A stretch of 47,132 nucleotides of DNA from Micromonospora tarensis (GCF_016803395.1 NZ_JAEVHL010000024.1:1-47132), one strand, 5' to 3'. Positions 35,326-43,586 are shown, counted from the stretch's first letter. Notes: a model not told the origin generated them from the sequence alone. Numbers and translations are program-made.

Positions 35326-35369
35326 GTGAGCCCCGCGCTTTCGTCCTCGGACGGAACCGCGGGGCTCAC
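35326..35369 (+). terminator. Terminator hairpin
   Basis: GTGAGCCCCGCG (35326-35337) pairs with CGCGGGGCTCAC (35358-35369); inside it CGTCC/GGACG forms a second stem. Nine bases after the small membrane gene stop. Confidence 0.85.
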
Positions 35370-35453
35370 GCGTGGGAGCAGACTCCCGGGTACGCGACTG
35401 CGTAGTCCTCGTCCGCCCCGGGAGGTTGGCACCGGTTTCCTAGCCTGGGACGC

Positions 35454-35816
35454 ATGGCGAACATCGCGTACGACCGCAAAGAGCAGGTCCAGCAGATCGA
35501 GAGCGGCCTCCTCGACGGCGAGCAGATCATCGCCGTCTACGACGCCGTCGGCACCGGCACCGGTTTCATCGGGTTGACCGACCGCCGCGTGATCATCCAG
35601 GACCGCTCCTTCGTCGGGAAGCGGTTCGCGATCACCAGCATCCCGTACTCGAAGATCACCAGCGTGAGCGTGGTCAGCAACAAGTCCTGGGGTGGTTCGT
35701 TCTTCTCCACCGGCGCCATCGCCATCCACGTCGGCACGCACACCTACGAGGTGGAGTTCCGTGGTGCGCAGAAGAGCCACCACGTGCACAACGTGATCCT
35801 GCACCACATCTCCTGA
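35454..35816 (+). CDS. PH domain-containing protein (bacterial PH, about 120 aa)
   Basis: A single-domain 120-aa protein resembling bacterial PH-like proteins (PF08000/bPH): an N-terminal helix (EQVQQIESGLLDGEQIIAVYDA), then strands GTGFIGLTDRRVIIQD, KRFAITSIPYSKITSVSV, AIAIHVGTHTYEVEFRG and a final helix with KSHHVHNVILHHI. No signal peptide or TM segment. ATG 35454 sits seven bases after TAGCCT (35441-35446), as in other likely leaderless genes of this window. A terminator follows. Function of stand-alone bacterial PH proteins is largely unknown. Confidence 0.82.
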   Translation: MANIAYDRKEQVQQIESGLLDGEQIIAVYDAVGTGTGFIGLTDRRVIIQDRSFVGKRFAITSIPYSKITSVSVVSNKSWGGSFFSTGAIAIHVGTHTYEVEFRGAQKSHHVHNVILHHIS

Positions 35817-35831
35817 CCGCACATCCCGCTG

Positions 35832-35866
35832 CGGGCCCGGCCGGCGTAATTGCCTTGCCGGGCCCG
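35832..35866 (+). terminator. Terminator hairpin after the PH-domain gene
   Basis: CGGGCCCGGC (35832-35841) and GCCGGGCCCG (35857-35866) are exact reverse complements around a 15-nt loop, 15 bases after the stop. Confidence 0.8.
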
Positions 35867-35916
35867 TGGCGTCTCTGGTGTCCTCGATCGACAGCCGCGC
35901 GAAGGGAGCAGCCACC

Positions 35917-36018
35917 ATGCCCAACACAACGAGGTCCCCCGAACCCACCGTCATCCGACCTGAGGAATCGAGACTTCGTGAGCACTACCGTTCCCCTGGC
36001 GCTGCTGGGCGCCACTGA
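35917..36018 (+). CDS. Possible upstream ORF (33 aa) before the methyltransferase
   Basis: ATG 35917 follows GAAGGGAG at good spacing and opens a 33-codon polar, Arg/Pro-rich ORF. It overlaps a second ORF in another frame (GTG 35978 to TGA 36040, 20 aa, ending NPGGR), whose stop shares a base with the methyltransferase ATG (TGATG). The arrangement looks like a ladder of coupled short ORFs. Whether either peptide has a role of its own is unknown. Confidence 0.35.
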   Translation: MPNTTRSPEPTVIRPEESRLREHYRSPGAAGRH

Positions 36019-36039
36019 CCCCAACCCCGGAGGCCGCTG

Positions 36040-36771
36040 ATGTCGGTCTTCGACGATCCCGGCCTCTTCGGCCGACTGTGGGCCGCCGACTACGACGGCC
36101 CGGGCAACCCGGACCCGATGCCGGCGGTGGACTTCCTGGCCGACCTGGCCGACGGCGGTCCGGTGCTGGAACTGGCGATCGGCACCGGCCGGGTCGCGCT
36201 GCCGCTGGCCGAACGCGGCCTCGCCGTGCACGGCGTCGAGGCGTCCGAGGAGATGGTCGCGCACCTGCGGGCCAAGCCCGGCGGTGAGCGGATCCCGGTG
36301 GCCATTGCCGACATGGCGGACGTACCGGTGTCCGGTGAGTTCCGGCTCGCGTACCTGGTCTTCAACACGCTGTTCAACCTGGTCGACGCCGACCGGCAGG
36401 CGGACTGCTTCCGCAACGTCGCCCGGGTGCTGTCGCCGGGCGGCGCGTTCGTCATCGAGACGTTCGTGCCGGACCCGCGCAGCTTCGACGCGGACGAGCG
36501 GGTGCAGGTACGTGAGGTGACCGAGGACTCCGCGACGATCCGACTGCACAAGTACGACCGGCCGGCGCAGCGGTTCATCCGGCAGACCATCACCTTCGAC
36601 GGTGCCGGTGTGCACCTGAAGCCGTTCGCCATGCGATACGCCTGGCCGCACCAGATCGACGAAATGGCGCAGCAGGCCGGGCTCCGGCTCACCGAGCGGT
36701 ACGCCGACTGGCACCGGCGTCCGTTCCAGGCCGACAGCCCGGCGCACATCTCCGTCTACCGGGCGGAGTAG
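36040..36771 (+). CDS. Class I SAM-dependent methyltransferase
   Basis: A 243-aa Rossmann methyltransferase. Motif I is VLELAIGTGRVALPLA near residue 42, the acidic ribose-binding residue lies in VHGVEASEEMV, and motif IV lies in YLVFNTLFNLV. A VARVLSPGGAFVIETF segment follows, as in UbiE-like enzymes. The C-terminal part has a beta-strand insertion (IRLHKYDRPAQRFIRQTITF) common in small-molecule methyltransferases. ATG 36040 follows GGAGG and overlaps a 20-aa upstream ORF by one base. An intergenic palindrome follows. Substrate unknown. Confidence 0.9.
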   Translation: MSVFDDPGLFGRLWAADYDGPGNPDPMPAVDFLADLADGGPVLELAIGTGRVALPLAERGLAVHGVEASEEMVAHLRAKPGGERIPVAIADMADVPVSGEFRLAYLVFNTLFNLVDADRQADCFRNVARVLSPGGAFVIETFVPDPRSFDADERVQVREVTEDSATIRLHKYDRPAQRFIRQTITFDGAGVHLKPFAMRYAWPHQIDEMAQQAGLRLTERYADWHRRPFQADSPAHISVYRAE

Positions 36772-36779
36772 CGGCGGTT

Positions 36780-36854
36780 GATCGACTCCGGTTCCCGGGA
36801 TCCCGCGGTGTCGAGGTCCCCTTACCCCCCGATTTCAAGGAACCGGAGTCGATC
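36780..36854. repeat. 16-bp perfect inverted repeat with GATC tips
   Basis: GATCGACTCCGGTTCC (36780-36795) pairs with GGAACCGGAGTCGATC (36839-36854); the loop is 43 nt. Right arm nearly matches the element ending at 14663. Located after a methyltransferase gene and before an MFS gene on the same strand. Confidence 0.8.
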
Positions 36855-36957
36855 TCCGTGCGCCTGAGGTGAGATCCGGCCACGTTGCGCCGTGAGCGGA
36901 TTCTGCTGGTAGCAGCCCGCTCTGGTCAACGAGGATCGCGCCGGGTGAGCTGGCAGC

Positions 36958-38238
36958 ATGCCAACCGACGCCGCCCGCTTTCCACGCTCCTCGCCGTACT
37001 GGCCGGTGGTCAGTCACCCTCAGCTCCGGCGCGTCCTGCCCGGGCTCGCCGTGTCCGCGTTGGGTGACGGCATGGCGGTGGTCGCGGTGACGTGGCTCGC
37101 CATCCAACTCGCCCCGCACAGTCAGCGCGGCACCTGGATCGCGCTGGCCATGGCGGCGTACACCCTGCCCAGCGCGGCCGGGACTGTCGTCTTCAGCCGG
37201 TTGCTGCGCGGGCGCGGCGGCGCGCAGCTCGCCGGGTGGGACGCGATCCTGCGGGCCTCCGCCCTCGCCGCGATCCCCCTCGCGTACCTCGCCGGCGTGC
37301 TCACCATTGGGCTGTACGTGGTCCTGCTGGCCGCGTCGGCGCTGCTGCACTCGTGGGGTTCCGCCGGCCGGTTCACAGTGATCGCCGAGCTGCTGCCGCA
37401 GCGACACCATCTGCCGGCCAACGCCGTACTCAGCACCATCGGAGGGTTCGCCACCATCGTCGGCCCGCCACTGGCGGGCATCCTGATCAGCTGGTCGGGG
37501 CCGGTGTGGGTGATCGCCATCGACGCCGCCACCTTCGCCGCGCTGGCCCTCACGTACCGTCTCGCCCTTCCCGCCGACGGCGGACCCGCAGGGTCCGAGC
37601 GGGACGCTTCGCGAACGGCCGGCTTCGCGGTCATCCGCCAGAACCCCGCCCTGCTGGGCCTGCTGACGCTGAGCCTCGGGTTCTTCTTCCTCTTCGGACC
37701 GGTGTACGTGGCGATGCCGATCCACATCACCGACGACCTGCACGCGTCCGCGACGCTGCTCGGCGCCTACTACACAGCGTTCGGCATCGGCGGCCTCGCC
37801 GGAGGTCTGGTCGCCGGTTACCTTCGCCACTGGCCACTGCGAGCCACCACCATCGGCATCGTCGTCGCGTTCGGCGTCGCCATGCTGCCGCTCGGCCTGG
37901 GCGCACCCGTCGGCGTGTCGTTGCCGGCGTTCGCCCTGGCGGGCCTGATCTGGGCACCGTACATGTCCACGTCGATGGCGCTGTTCCAGCGCAGCACGTC
38001 GACAGCCCAGCTGCCCGCGGTGCTCGCCGCGAACGGTGCCATCCTCGTGCTGGCGGTGCCACTGGGCACCATGCTGGGTGGGCCGCTGGTGGGTGCCGTC
38101 GGCCCCCGACCGGCGCTGCTGCTCTGCGCCGTGGCGATCGTGGCCCTCGGCCTGATCGCCGGGGGGTCCGCGATCTCTCGTCGGAGCGCGCGAACCCCCG
38201 GCGATCCGGCCGCCACCGAGATCAGTGCCAGTCGCTGA
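36958..38238 (+). CDS. MFS transporter
   Basis: A 426-aa major facilitator with 10-12 hydrophobic segments, beginning LRRVLPGLAVSALGDGMAVVAVTWLAIQLA. The loop between TM2 and TM3 reads SRLLRGRGGAQLAGWDAILR, a diverged form of the G-x-x-x-D-R-x-G-R-R motif. A central cytoplasmic loop (LPADGGPAGSERDASRTAGFAVIRQNPALLG) separates the two six-helix halves. The layout is that of the DHA3/macrolide-efflux-like group (Pfam MFS_3 style), usually drug or metabolite export. ATG 36958 is the start by homology of length; no strong ribosome site is seen. Not visibly co-transcribed with neighbours. Confidence 0.88.
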   Translation: MPTDAARFPRSSPYWPVVSHPQLRRVLPGLAVSALGDGMAVVAVTWLAIQLAPHSQRGTWIALAMAAYTLPSAAGTVVFSRLLRGRGGAQLAGWDAILRASALAAIPLAYLAGVLTIGLYVVLLAASALLHSWGSAGRFTVIAELLPQRHHLPANAVLSTIGGFATIVGPPLAGILISWSGPVWVIAIDAATFAALALTYRLALPADGGPAGSERDASRTAGFAVIRQNPALLGLLTLSLGFFFLFGPVYVAMPIHITDDLHASATLLGAYYTAFGIGGLAGGLVAGYLRHWPLRATTIGIVVAFGVAMLPLGLGAPVGVSLPAFALAGLIWAPYMSTSMALFQRSTSTAQLPAVLAANGAILVLAVPLGTMLGGPLVGAVGPRPALLLCAVAIVALGLIAGGSAISRRSARTPGDPAATEISASR

Positions 38239-38292
38239 TGCTGACGTCGTCCGGCGCCGGCCGGCCATGCCCCGCCAGGACGTTGACCATTG

Positions 38293-38643
38293 TCATTCTC
38301 CTTCGTTGTTGGTGCGGGTGCGCTCGATCGCCTCGGCGATCCGCTTGATCCGACGGAGTCGGGCGTCCCAGGTGGAGCCCACCGCCGACAACTGCGCGAC
38401 GGCGCGGGCGAGCTGCGCCTCGTCGACCTGGTAATGACGCTCCCGACCGGCCGACTCGGCGTGGATCAGCCCGACCCGGTCCAGGACGGCCAGGTGCTTC
38501 GAGACAGCCTGGCGGGTGACGGGTAGCCGCCTGCTCAGCGACGTCGCGGTGCCCGGTCCGTCGGAGAGCAGAAGATCGATCATCGTACGACGGGTGGGGT
38601 CACCGATCGCCGACCACAGCTCGTCGTCGATCGCCGTACTCAC
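38293..38643 (-). CDS. ArsR-family transcriptional regulator
   Basis: A 116-aa winged-helix repressor: LWSAIGDPTRRTMIDLLL, then TSLSRRLPVTRQAVSKHLAVLDRVGLI (recognition helix) and a wing with AGRERHYQVDEAQL. It lacks the CxC metal motif, so it is not a metal sensor of the classic type. GTG 38643 overlaps the SRPBCC stop (GTGA), so the two are co-translated. Such ArsR/SRPBCC pairs are common in actinobacteria and are usually autoregulated. The paired operators at 39114-39172 are its likely targets. Confidence 0.9.
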   Translation of the reverse strand: MSTAIDDELWSAIGDPTRRTMIDLLLSDGPGTATSLSRRLPVTRQAVSKHLAVLDRVGLIHAESAGRERHYQVDEAQLARAVAQLSAVGSTWDARLRRIKRIAEAIERTRTNNEGE

Positions 38644-39098
38644 GGGGTGGAGACCAGCCGCGTGACGTACGCGCCCAACCTGGGCAGGTAGAGGTCCCAC
38701 CCGTTCTCGTGGTCCTGGTACTGCGCCTCCAGGACGGCGATCTCCCAGCCCATCTCGCGGAACCCAGTCTCGGTCATCCTGATCTGCGTCCCCGTGCCGT
38801 CGGGGATCAGGTCGAAGGTGACGAGCAGGGCCGGTCCACTGCGGTCCGGCTCGGTGAAGCACCACCGGAAGGAGAATCGCTTCGGCCGGTCGACCTCGAC
38901 GACGGCGAGCGCGACGGTCGTCGTCTCGCCGGTGTCGGCATTGCGCCACACGAGTTCGCCGGGCGCGCCCGCGACCGACTCGAACCGCGCGTCGTCGGGC
39001 CACCACTCCCGCATGTGCTCGGGCTGACTGACCACCTCGAAGACGACCTCGGGGGACGCGTCGACGTGGATGTCGCGTTCGATCATTCCCTGTTCCAT
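38640..39098 (-). CDS. SRPBCC / AHSA1-like domain protein
   Basis: A 152-aa START-like fold protein of the activator-of-Hsp90 (AHSA1) domain family: IERDIHVDASPEVVFEVVSQPEHMREWWPDDARFE at the front, then RFSFRWCF, LLVTFDLIPDGTGTQIRMTETGF and a C-terminal helix HENGWDLYLPRLGAYV. The fold binds hydrophobic ligands in a deep cavity. ATG 39098 follows AAAGG. It is first in an operon with ArsR, downstream of two repeated palindromes. The ligand is unknown. Confidence 0.88.
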   Translation of the reverse strand: MEQGMIERDIHVDASPEVVFEVVSQPEHMREWWPDDARFESVAGAPGELVWRNADTGETTTVALAVVEVDRPKRFSFRWCFTEPDRSGPALLVTFDLIPDGTGTQIRMTETGFREMGWEIAVLEAQYQDHENGWDLYLPRLGAYVTRLVSTP

Positions 39099-39113
39099 GA
39101 CCCACAACCTTTC

Positions 39114-39172
39114 GCAACCTTTGGTTGCATTGAACCTATGACAGTCCGCGCCCTCGCGCAACCTTTAGTTGC
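39114..39172 (-). promoter_or_regulatory. Promoter with two ArsR-type operators
   Basis: GCAACCTTTGGTTGC (39114-39128) and GCAACCTTTAGTTGC (39158-39172) are near-identical palindromes 44 bp apart. On the minus strand TTGCGC (39156-39161) and TAGGTT (39133-39138) form a -35/-10 pair with 17-nt spacing. One operator overlaps the -35 box and the other the expected start site. A third partial copy (ACAACCTTT) lies at 39104-39112. Confidence 0.75.
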
Positions 39173-39214
39173 ATGTTGCGGTTCGCGTCGTACCCGGGGC
39201 GCACAATGCCGTGC

Positions 39215-39589
39215 ATGTCTGAGCCATCGCCACAACGGCACCACGCCATCGACTACGTCGAGTTCACGGTGACCAACCTCGCCGAGGCCAAGCGCTTCTA
39301 CGCCGACGCGTTCGGCTGGGAGTTCAACGACTACGGGCCCGCGTACGCCGGCATTCGCAGCCCGCACGGCGACGCCGCGCCCGAGGTCGGCGGTCTCCGC
39401 GAGGATCAGGCCGTCCGGGCAGGCGGTCCGCTGGTGCTGCTCTACTCGGCCGACCTCGACCGCTCCGTCCAGGCCGTGCAGGAGGCCGGCGGGCAGGTGG
39501 TGAACGGGCCGTACGAGTTCCCCGGTGGCCGCCGGTTCCACTTCACCGACCCCAGCGGCAACGAGCTGGGCGTCTGGGCCGAGCGGTAG
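39215..39589 (+). CDS. VOC family protein (glyoxalase/bleomycin-resistance fold)
   Basis: A 124-aa vicinal-oxygen-chelate protein: IDYVEFTVTNLAEAKRFYADAFGWEFNDYGP begins the first beta-alpha-beta-beta-beta unit and HFTDPSGNELGVW closes the second, with metal-site-like Glu near the end. This subgroup (YdeN/CAI-1-like VOC) usually has no known substrate. ATG 39215 was chosen; ATG 39206, nine bases upstream, is in frame. It is divergent from the SRPBCC/ArsR operon, and the operator at 39158-39172 lies about 40 bp before its start, so ArsR may control it too. Confidence 0.88.
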   Translation: MSEPSPQRHHAIDYVEFTVTNLAEAKRFYADAFGWEFNDYGPAYAGIRSPHGDAAPEVGGLREDQAVRAGGPLVLLYSADLDRSVQAVQEAGGQVVNGPYEFPGGRRFHFTDPSGNELGVWAER

Positions 39590-39825
39590 GGGACGCGGAC
39601 CCGTGCACACCCTGTTGGTGGCCGTGCACCCGGAGCCCGGGTCCGAGGCCATCTCCGTACCGCCGGACGAGCGCGAGGGAGGCGCTCCCGGAATCGGGTC
39701 CAGTGTGTAACGCCGTTCGCCGGACTGCCGCCTAATCCCATGACGCGACGATCTTGTCGCGGGCCCGCACCGGCCCTGCCGGCGACAGCGGGCTTCACGG
39801 GGTTACCACCGAAAGGGGACCGCAC

Positions 39826-41481
39826 GTGCGATTCCGCACAGTGATCGGCTCAATCCTGGCATCAACGACGGCCGCGGCAGTCGGCCTCGTCGCCACCACC
39901 GCACCCGCCGCTGCCAGGGACAGCGTCACCCTGATCCAAGGCGTCACCGGCGTCGTCGACACTGTTGCGGCCGGCGGTCGGGTCTTCATCTCGGCGAACG
40001 ACCGCATCGTCGTGGCCGACAGCAGCGGCACGTTCACCGGCAGCATCACCGGCCTGGCCAACCCGACCGGCCTCGCCGTCACGCCGGACGGCAACCGGGT
40101 CTACGCCGCACTCTCCGGCTCGAACGAGATCGCCGAGATCAATGCGGCCACCCTGGCCGTCGTCCGACGGATCAGCCTGGCCGACTATCCGTCCCCGGCG
40201 AACCTGTCTCTCGACGGTGACCAGCTCTGGGTCGGCTACGGCATCAAGAACGACTTCGTCGGCGGAGTCCTCGGCCTCGACCTGTCAGTGCCGTCGCCCA
40301 CGCCCGTCCAGGTCGCCACGCGGATGTACGGCGCTCCCCTGGTCGCCGGCGCCGGCACCACGGTCTTCACCGCCGAGGCGGGCATCACCCCCGCGAGCCC
40401 TCGGGTGTACGACGTCAGCACGGTCCCGGCCACGCTGCGGGGCGTCATCGACGGCGCGGACAACGACCTGTTCAGCCTGAGGGACCTCACCATCACGCCG
40501 GACGGCACCCGAGCCATCTCGGCGTTCGCCACCGCCGGCTTCGACGTCTGGGACACCACGACCCTGACGAAGGTTCGGAGCTACGGATCGAGGGCAGACG
40601 CCCCGGGCTCGGCGGGCGCGATCGCGCTCAGCCCGGATGGCGCGCACGTCGCCACCGCCCTGTACGGCTCGGGCTACGGTCCCTACGCGGAGGTGTACGA
40701 CGCCGCCACGGGGTCGAAGACCCTCCAGAGCCAGATGACCTACAAGGGTGATCTGGTCAGCGGCAGCCTCTCCGTGCTGGGCAACGACCTCTACGCCCTG
40801 CTCAGTGACTGGCCGTACAACCGCTACTACCTGTGGCGGGTGGAGGGCGCCTTGTTGCCGACGTCCACGCTGAGCCTGTCGGCCACCACCACCGCGACCG
40901 CGTTGGACCCGTTGACCATGACGGGCCAGCTCGCCGTCCCGGACGGTTCCGCTCCCGGCGCGCAGCCGATCGAGATCACCCGTACGCTGCCCGACGGCAC
41001 CACCGCGACCCTGCCCGGCGTCACCACCGCCGCGGACGGCACCTTCGTCGTCACCGACAACCCACCCGTCAGCGGCAGCGTCAGGTACACCGCCGTCTGG
41101 GACGGTAGCCCCGCCTTCCGCTGGTCACAGACCACGACCACGGTCAACGTGGCCCAGCATCCCACCTCGCTGGTCGTCACCGGACCCACGACGGCAAACA
41201 CCGCCAAGCCGCTGAGGCTCACCGGTCAGATGAGCACCGCCGGCAACGTCCCCACGCCGGCCTCCGGGAAGATCGTGGTGTACCGGGTCTACACCAACAA
41301 GAACGGCTCCGTCGGGGCCGACCTGCCGCTGGTGCCGATGGCCGCCGACGGCTCGTTCACCATCACCGACACGCCCCCGGTGGGCGGTCAGTACACGTAC
41401 CACGTCCGCTTCGATGGGGACGCCACCTACGCGTACGCCTACACGAGCCGGGATGTCACGGTCCGGGGCGCGGGCAGCTGA
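39826..41481 (+). CDS. Secreted beta-propeller protein with C-terminal Ig-like repeats
   Basis: A 551-aa exported protein. The signal peptide (residues 1-34, VRFRTVIGSILASTTAAAVGLV, with a TTAPAAA cleavage region) is followed by a YncE-like propeller. Repeats read GNRVYAALSGSNEIAEINAATL, then VTPDGNRV- and LSPDGAHV-type blades. Two Ig-like beta domains of about 90 aa follow (LSLSATTTATALDPLTMTGQL and TSLVVTGPTTANTAKPLRLTGQM), each ending in a Gly-rich VTDNPPVSGSVRYTAVWDG or ITDTPPVGGQYTYHVRFDG segment. No sortase signal or TM anchor is seen. GTG 39826 follows GAAAGGGG. The tandem Ig domains suggest surface or sugar binding; unproven. Confidence 0.88.
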   Translation: MRFRTVIGSILASTTAAAVGLVATTAPAAARDSVTLIQGVTGVVDTVAAGGRVFISANDRIVVADSSGTFTGSITGLANPTGLAVTPDGNRVYAALSGSNEIAEINAATLAVVRRISLADYPSPANLSLDGDQLWVGYGIKNDFVGGVLGLDLSVPSPTPVQVATRMYGAPLVAGAGTTVFTAEAGITPASPRVYDVSTVPATLRGVIDGADNDLFSLRDLTITPDGTRAISAFATAGFDVWDTTTLTKVRSYGSRADAPGSAGAIALSPDGAHVATALYGSGYGPYAEVYDAATGSKTLQSQMTYKGDLVSGSLSVLGNDLYALLSDWPYNRYYLWRVEGALLPTSTLSLSATTTATALDPLTMTGQLAVPDGSAPGAQPIEITRTLPDGTTATLPGVTTAADGTFVVTDNPPVSGSVRYTAVWDGSPAFRWSQTTTTVNVAQHPTSLVVTGPTTANTAKPLRLTGQMSTAGNVPTPASGKIVVYRVYTNKNGSVGADLPLVPMAADGSFTITDTPPVGGQYTYHVRFDGDATYAYAYTSRDVTVRGAGS

Positions 41482-41520
41482 GCCACCCGACTCGGTAGCG
41501 CCGACGGCCCGGCGAGGACG

Positions 41521-41558
41521 GCACTGTGGAGAGCGCACCGATGCGCTCTCCACAGTGC
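41521..41558 (+). terminator. Strong terminator hairpin
   Basis: A 17-bp perfect stem (GCACTGTGGAGAGCGCA against its complement) with a CCGA loop, 40 bases after the beta-propeller gene stop. Confidence 0.88.
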
Positions 41559-41631
41559 TCGGTGACGGCAACGGGCCCACCGTCCCGCTGGCGACCGGCA
41601 CCTGAGCCCGCAGGTGTAGCGCGAACGGCCG

Positions 41632-42402
41632 TCACTGCCGCCGAGCGCGCAGCACGCCGGTCAGCATCGGCAGGGCGAACTCACCCTCGGCGGTTTCCGA
41701 CCTGCTCCCGAGGAAGGCGCGAATCCGGCCGAGCACTGCCTCCCGGTCCGGATCCGGCATGACAAGCATCCCCGCCCGGGTCGCCAGTGTCGCGACGAGA
41801 GAGTCGGCGGTACGGCGCTGCGCGTGCGGAAACTCGGCCTGCTCCGGCGACCCGAAACCGGCGACCAGACCGGCGCTCGGGGCGAGGAGGTCCGCCGTCG
41901 CCGTGCGCCAGCGGCCCAACGTGTCACGCGGGCCGATGGCCGCGCTCCCGCTGACCCGCTCGAGTTCGGCAACCCAGTCGATCCGGTCGTCCAGGACGTT
42001 CCACAGCCCGGCCAGGACGCCTCCGGGTGCGAGGACCCGGGCGATCTCCGGCCCCGCGACGGCCATGTCGAACCAGTGCAGGGCGTTGCCGGCCAGCACG
42101 GCGTCGACTGACGCGTCCGGCAAGGGGATGGCCTCGGCGCTACCCGTCAAGGCAGGGACGGCCGGCAGTGCACGGCGCAGCTCGGTGAGCATCGCCGGGT
42201 CGGGCTCGACCGCGACGACGTCCAGGCCCGCCGCGCGAAGTGATGCGGACAGCTTGCCGGTGCCGGCGCCGAGGTCGAGCACCCGTGAGCCGGGCGCGAC
42301 GTCAAGCGCCCAGCACACCGCGGCCTGCGCGTAGTCCGGGCGATGCTCGGCGTAGGCGGCAGCCGCGGCACCGAACGACGATCGGAGCATCTGTTCCGTC
42401 AT
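41632..42402 (-). CDS. Class I SAM-dependent methyltransferase (UbiE-like)
   Basis: A 256-aa methyltransferase. Motif I is VLDLGAGTGKLSASL near residue 41, the ribose-binding acidic residue lies in VVAVEPDPAML, and AIPLPDASVDAVLAGNALHWF is the post-II/IV region that marks UbiE/Methyltransf_11 proteins. PEIARVLAPGGVLAGLWN follows. ATG 42402 begins MTEQMLRSSFG and includes the AAAAAYAEHRPDY helix. No operon partners; divergent from the decayed DUF3592-like gene. Substrate unknown. Confidence 0.9.
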   Translation of the reverse strand: MTEQMLRSSFGAAAAAYAEHRPDYAQAAVCWALDVAPGSRVLDLGAGTGKLSASLRAAGLDVVAVEPDPAMLTELRRALPAVPALTGSAEAIPLPDASVDAVLAGNALHWFDMAVAGPEIARVLAPGGVLAGLWNVLDDRIDWVAELERVSGSAAIGPRDTLGRWRTATADLLAPSAGLVAGFGSPEQAEFPHAQRRTADSLVATLATRAGMLVMPDPDREAVLGRIRAFLGSRSETAEGEFALPMLTGVLRARRQ

Positions 42403-42442
42403 GCGGTCAACCTATCCCGGCCGCTGGACATCGACTGGGACC

Positions 42443-42858
42443 ATGACCACCGTGACGATCGTGCGGAGCTGGTGGCGCTTGCGCTACCCCGCCTACCTGC
42501 TCGGCGTGGTGGCCGGGATGGTCATGATGTGGCTGCCCGTCAAGACCTTCAACGACAACGGCGCCTGGGAGGACCGGCTGCGGGCTGAGGGTGTGCCGGT
42601 CGAGGCGGTCATCCACGAGACGGTGCACAAGAGACGCATCAGCAACACGATGCATCTGCGCTACCAGGTGGGAGGGGCGTCATCGGGGCGGCGGGTCTGG
42701 TCCTGTCCGGCACGATGCTGGCCGCCGTGACCGGCCGCTTCCTCGGACGACGACGCGACCGTCGACAACGTGGCTGGCAGCGGCAACAACGAGAACAGCG
42801 CCGCCGACAGTTCCTGAACGCCAGAGGCGGAACGAAGCGCAAGCCGAGCCGCCGCTGA
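42443..42858 (+). pseudogene. DUF3592-like membrane protein, internal deletion and frame shift
   Basis: ATG 42443 begins a short N-terminal TM (YLLGVVAGMVMMWLPV), then a polar domain (EAVIHETVHKRRISNTMHLRYQV). A second TM (VIGAAGLVLSGTMLAAVTGRFLG) appears in another frame from about 42676, and that frame continues into a basic tail ending at TGA 42858. The roughly 40-60 residues that normally lie between the polar domain start and the second TM in DUF3592 proteins are missing. The junction is the string GTGGGAGGGGCGTCATC near 42670. A deletion that also shifted frame explains this. Family name from pattern, moderately sure. Confidence 0.55.
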
Positions 42859-42949
42859 ACGGACCCCCGACCCCGGCGAGCAGACCGGCCAGCAGTGAGC
42901 GATCAGCCGCCCGGGGCGGACGGCTGAGCCGAGTCATTCTGGGTAGCCG

Positions 42950-43570
42950 TCAATCCGAGCCGGGTAGGGACCGTTCGCTGGCTTCCGCGAAAGTGCCTGC
43001 GAGGATCCGGTCGATGAACTCGTTCTTCGCCAGGCTGTAGTCACCGGCTCGGTGGACCGTGTCCCGCGCGAGGCTCCGCTTGGTCGCGGCGTAAAGCTCC
43101 CGGTCGTCCGGATGCGAGCGCAGCCAGTCGCGGAAAAGCCTGTGCCTGATCGGTTCGGGCGCGCCCCGTGGCCAGACGTGGAGATTGATGTCTTCCGCCG
43201 GGCCAACCAGCATCCGATGCCCGTGCCACCACGGCTCGCGGAGAACGAGTCGGTACCCGATCCCCTCAAGGGCGGGGATGTAGCGGGACTCGTCCGCCGT
43301 GTCCTCAAGCAGGAGGTCGATGTCGATGATGGGCTTGGCGGCGAGGCCCGGCACCGACGTGGATCCCACATGTTCGGTGGTGAGGATCAGGTCGCCCAAA
43401 GCCTCCGTGAGCGAGCACCTGGCAGCGGCGTATCGAGCAGCCCAGGCCGGGTCGTAATCCTCGATGGTGATCGACTGCCAGCTCTTCGGAGCCTCTCCTA
43501 CCAAGCCGGCAGCTACCTGCTCAGGCGTTGCGTGGAAGCGCTGGACAACCTCCTGCGGGTACTCGGCCAA
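42950..43570 (-). CDS. GrpB family (UPF0157) nucleotidyltransferase-like protein
   Basis: A 206-aa protein with the UPF0157/GrpB core: ITIEDYDPAWAARYAAARCSL, HVGSTSVPGLAAKPIIDIDLLLED (the nucleotidyltransferase-like GS..D.D core), GHRMLVGPAEDINLHVWPRGAPEP and a final KNEFIDRILAGTFAEASER. About 30 N-terminal residues precede the domain. TTG 43570 was chosen because GGAGG lies five bases upstream; no ATG or GTG is available. Distantly related to tRNA and antibiotic nucleotidyltransferases. Its start overlaps the region where the divergent DinB-like gene should begin. Confidence 0.85.
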   Translation of the reverse strand: MAEYPQEVVQRFHATPEQVAAGLVGEAPKSWQSITIEDYDPAWAARYAAARCSLTEALGDLILTTEHVGSTSVPGLAAKPIIDIDLLLEDTADESRYIPALEGIGYRLVLREPWWHGHRMLVGPAEDINLHVWPRGAPEPIRHRLFRDWLRSHPDDRELYAATKRSLARDTVHRAGDYSLAKNEFIDRILAGTFAEASERSLPGSD

Positions 43571-43586
43571 TCCAACCTCCAAAAGG

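Noticed and set aside
35978..36040. 20-residue ORF as a RiPP or FxSxx-type peptide precursor
   Set aside because: It lacks a recognisable leader/core division and a maturase; listed only as a possible coupling ORF.
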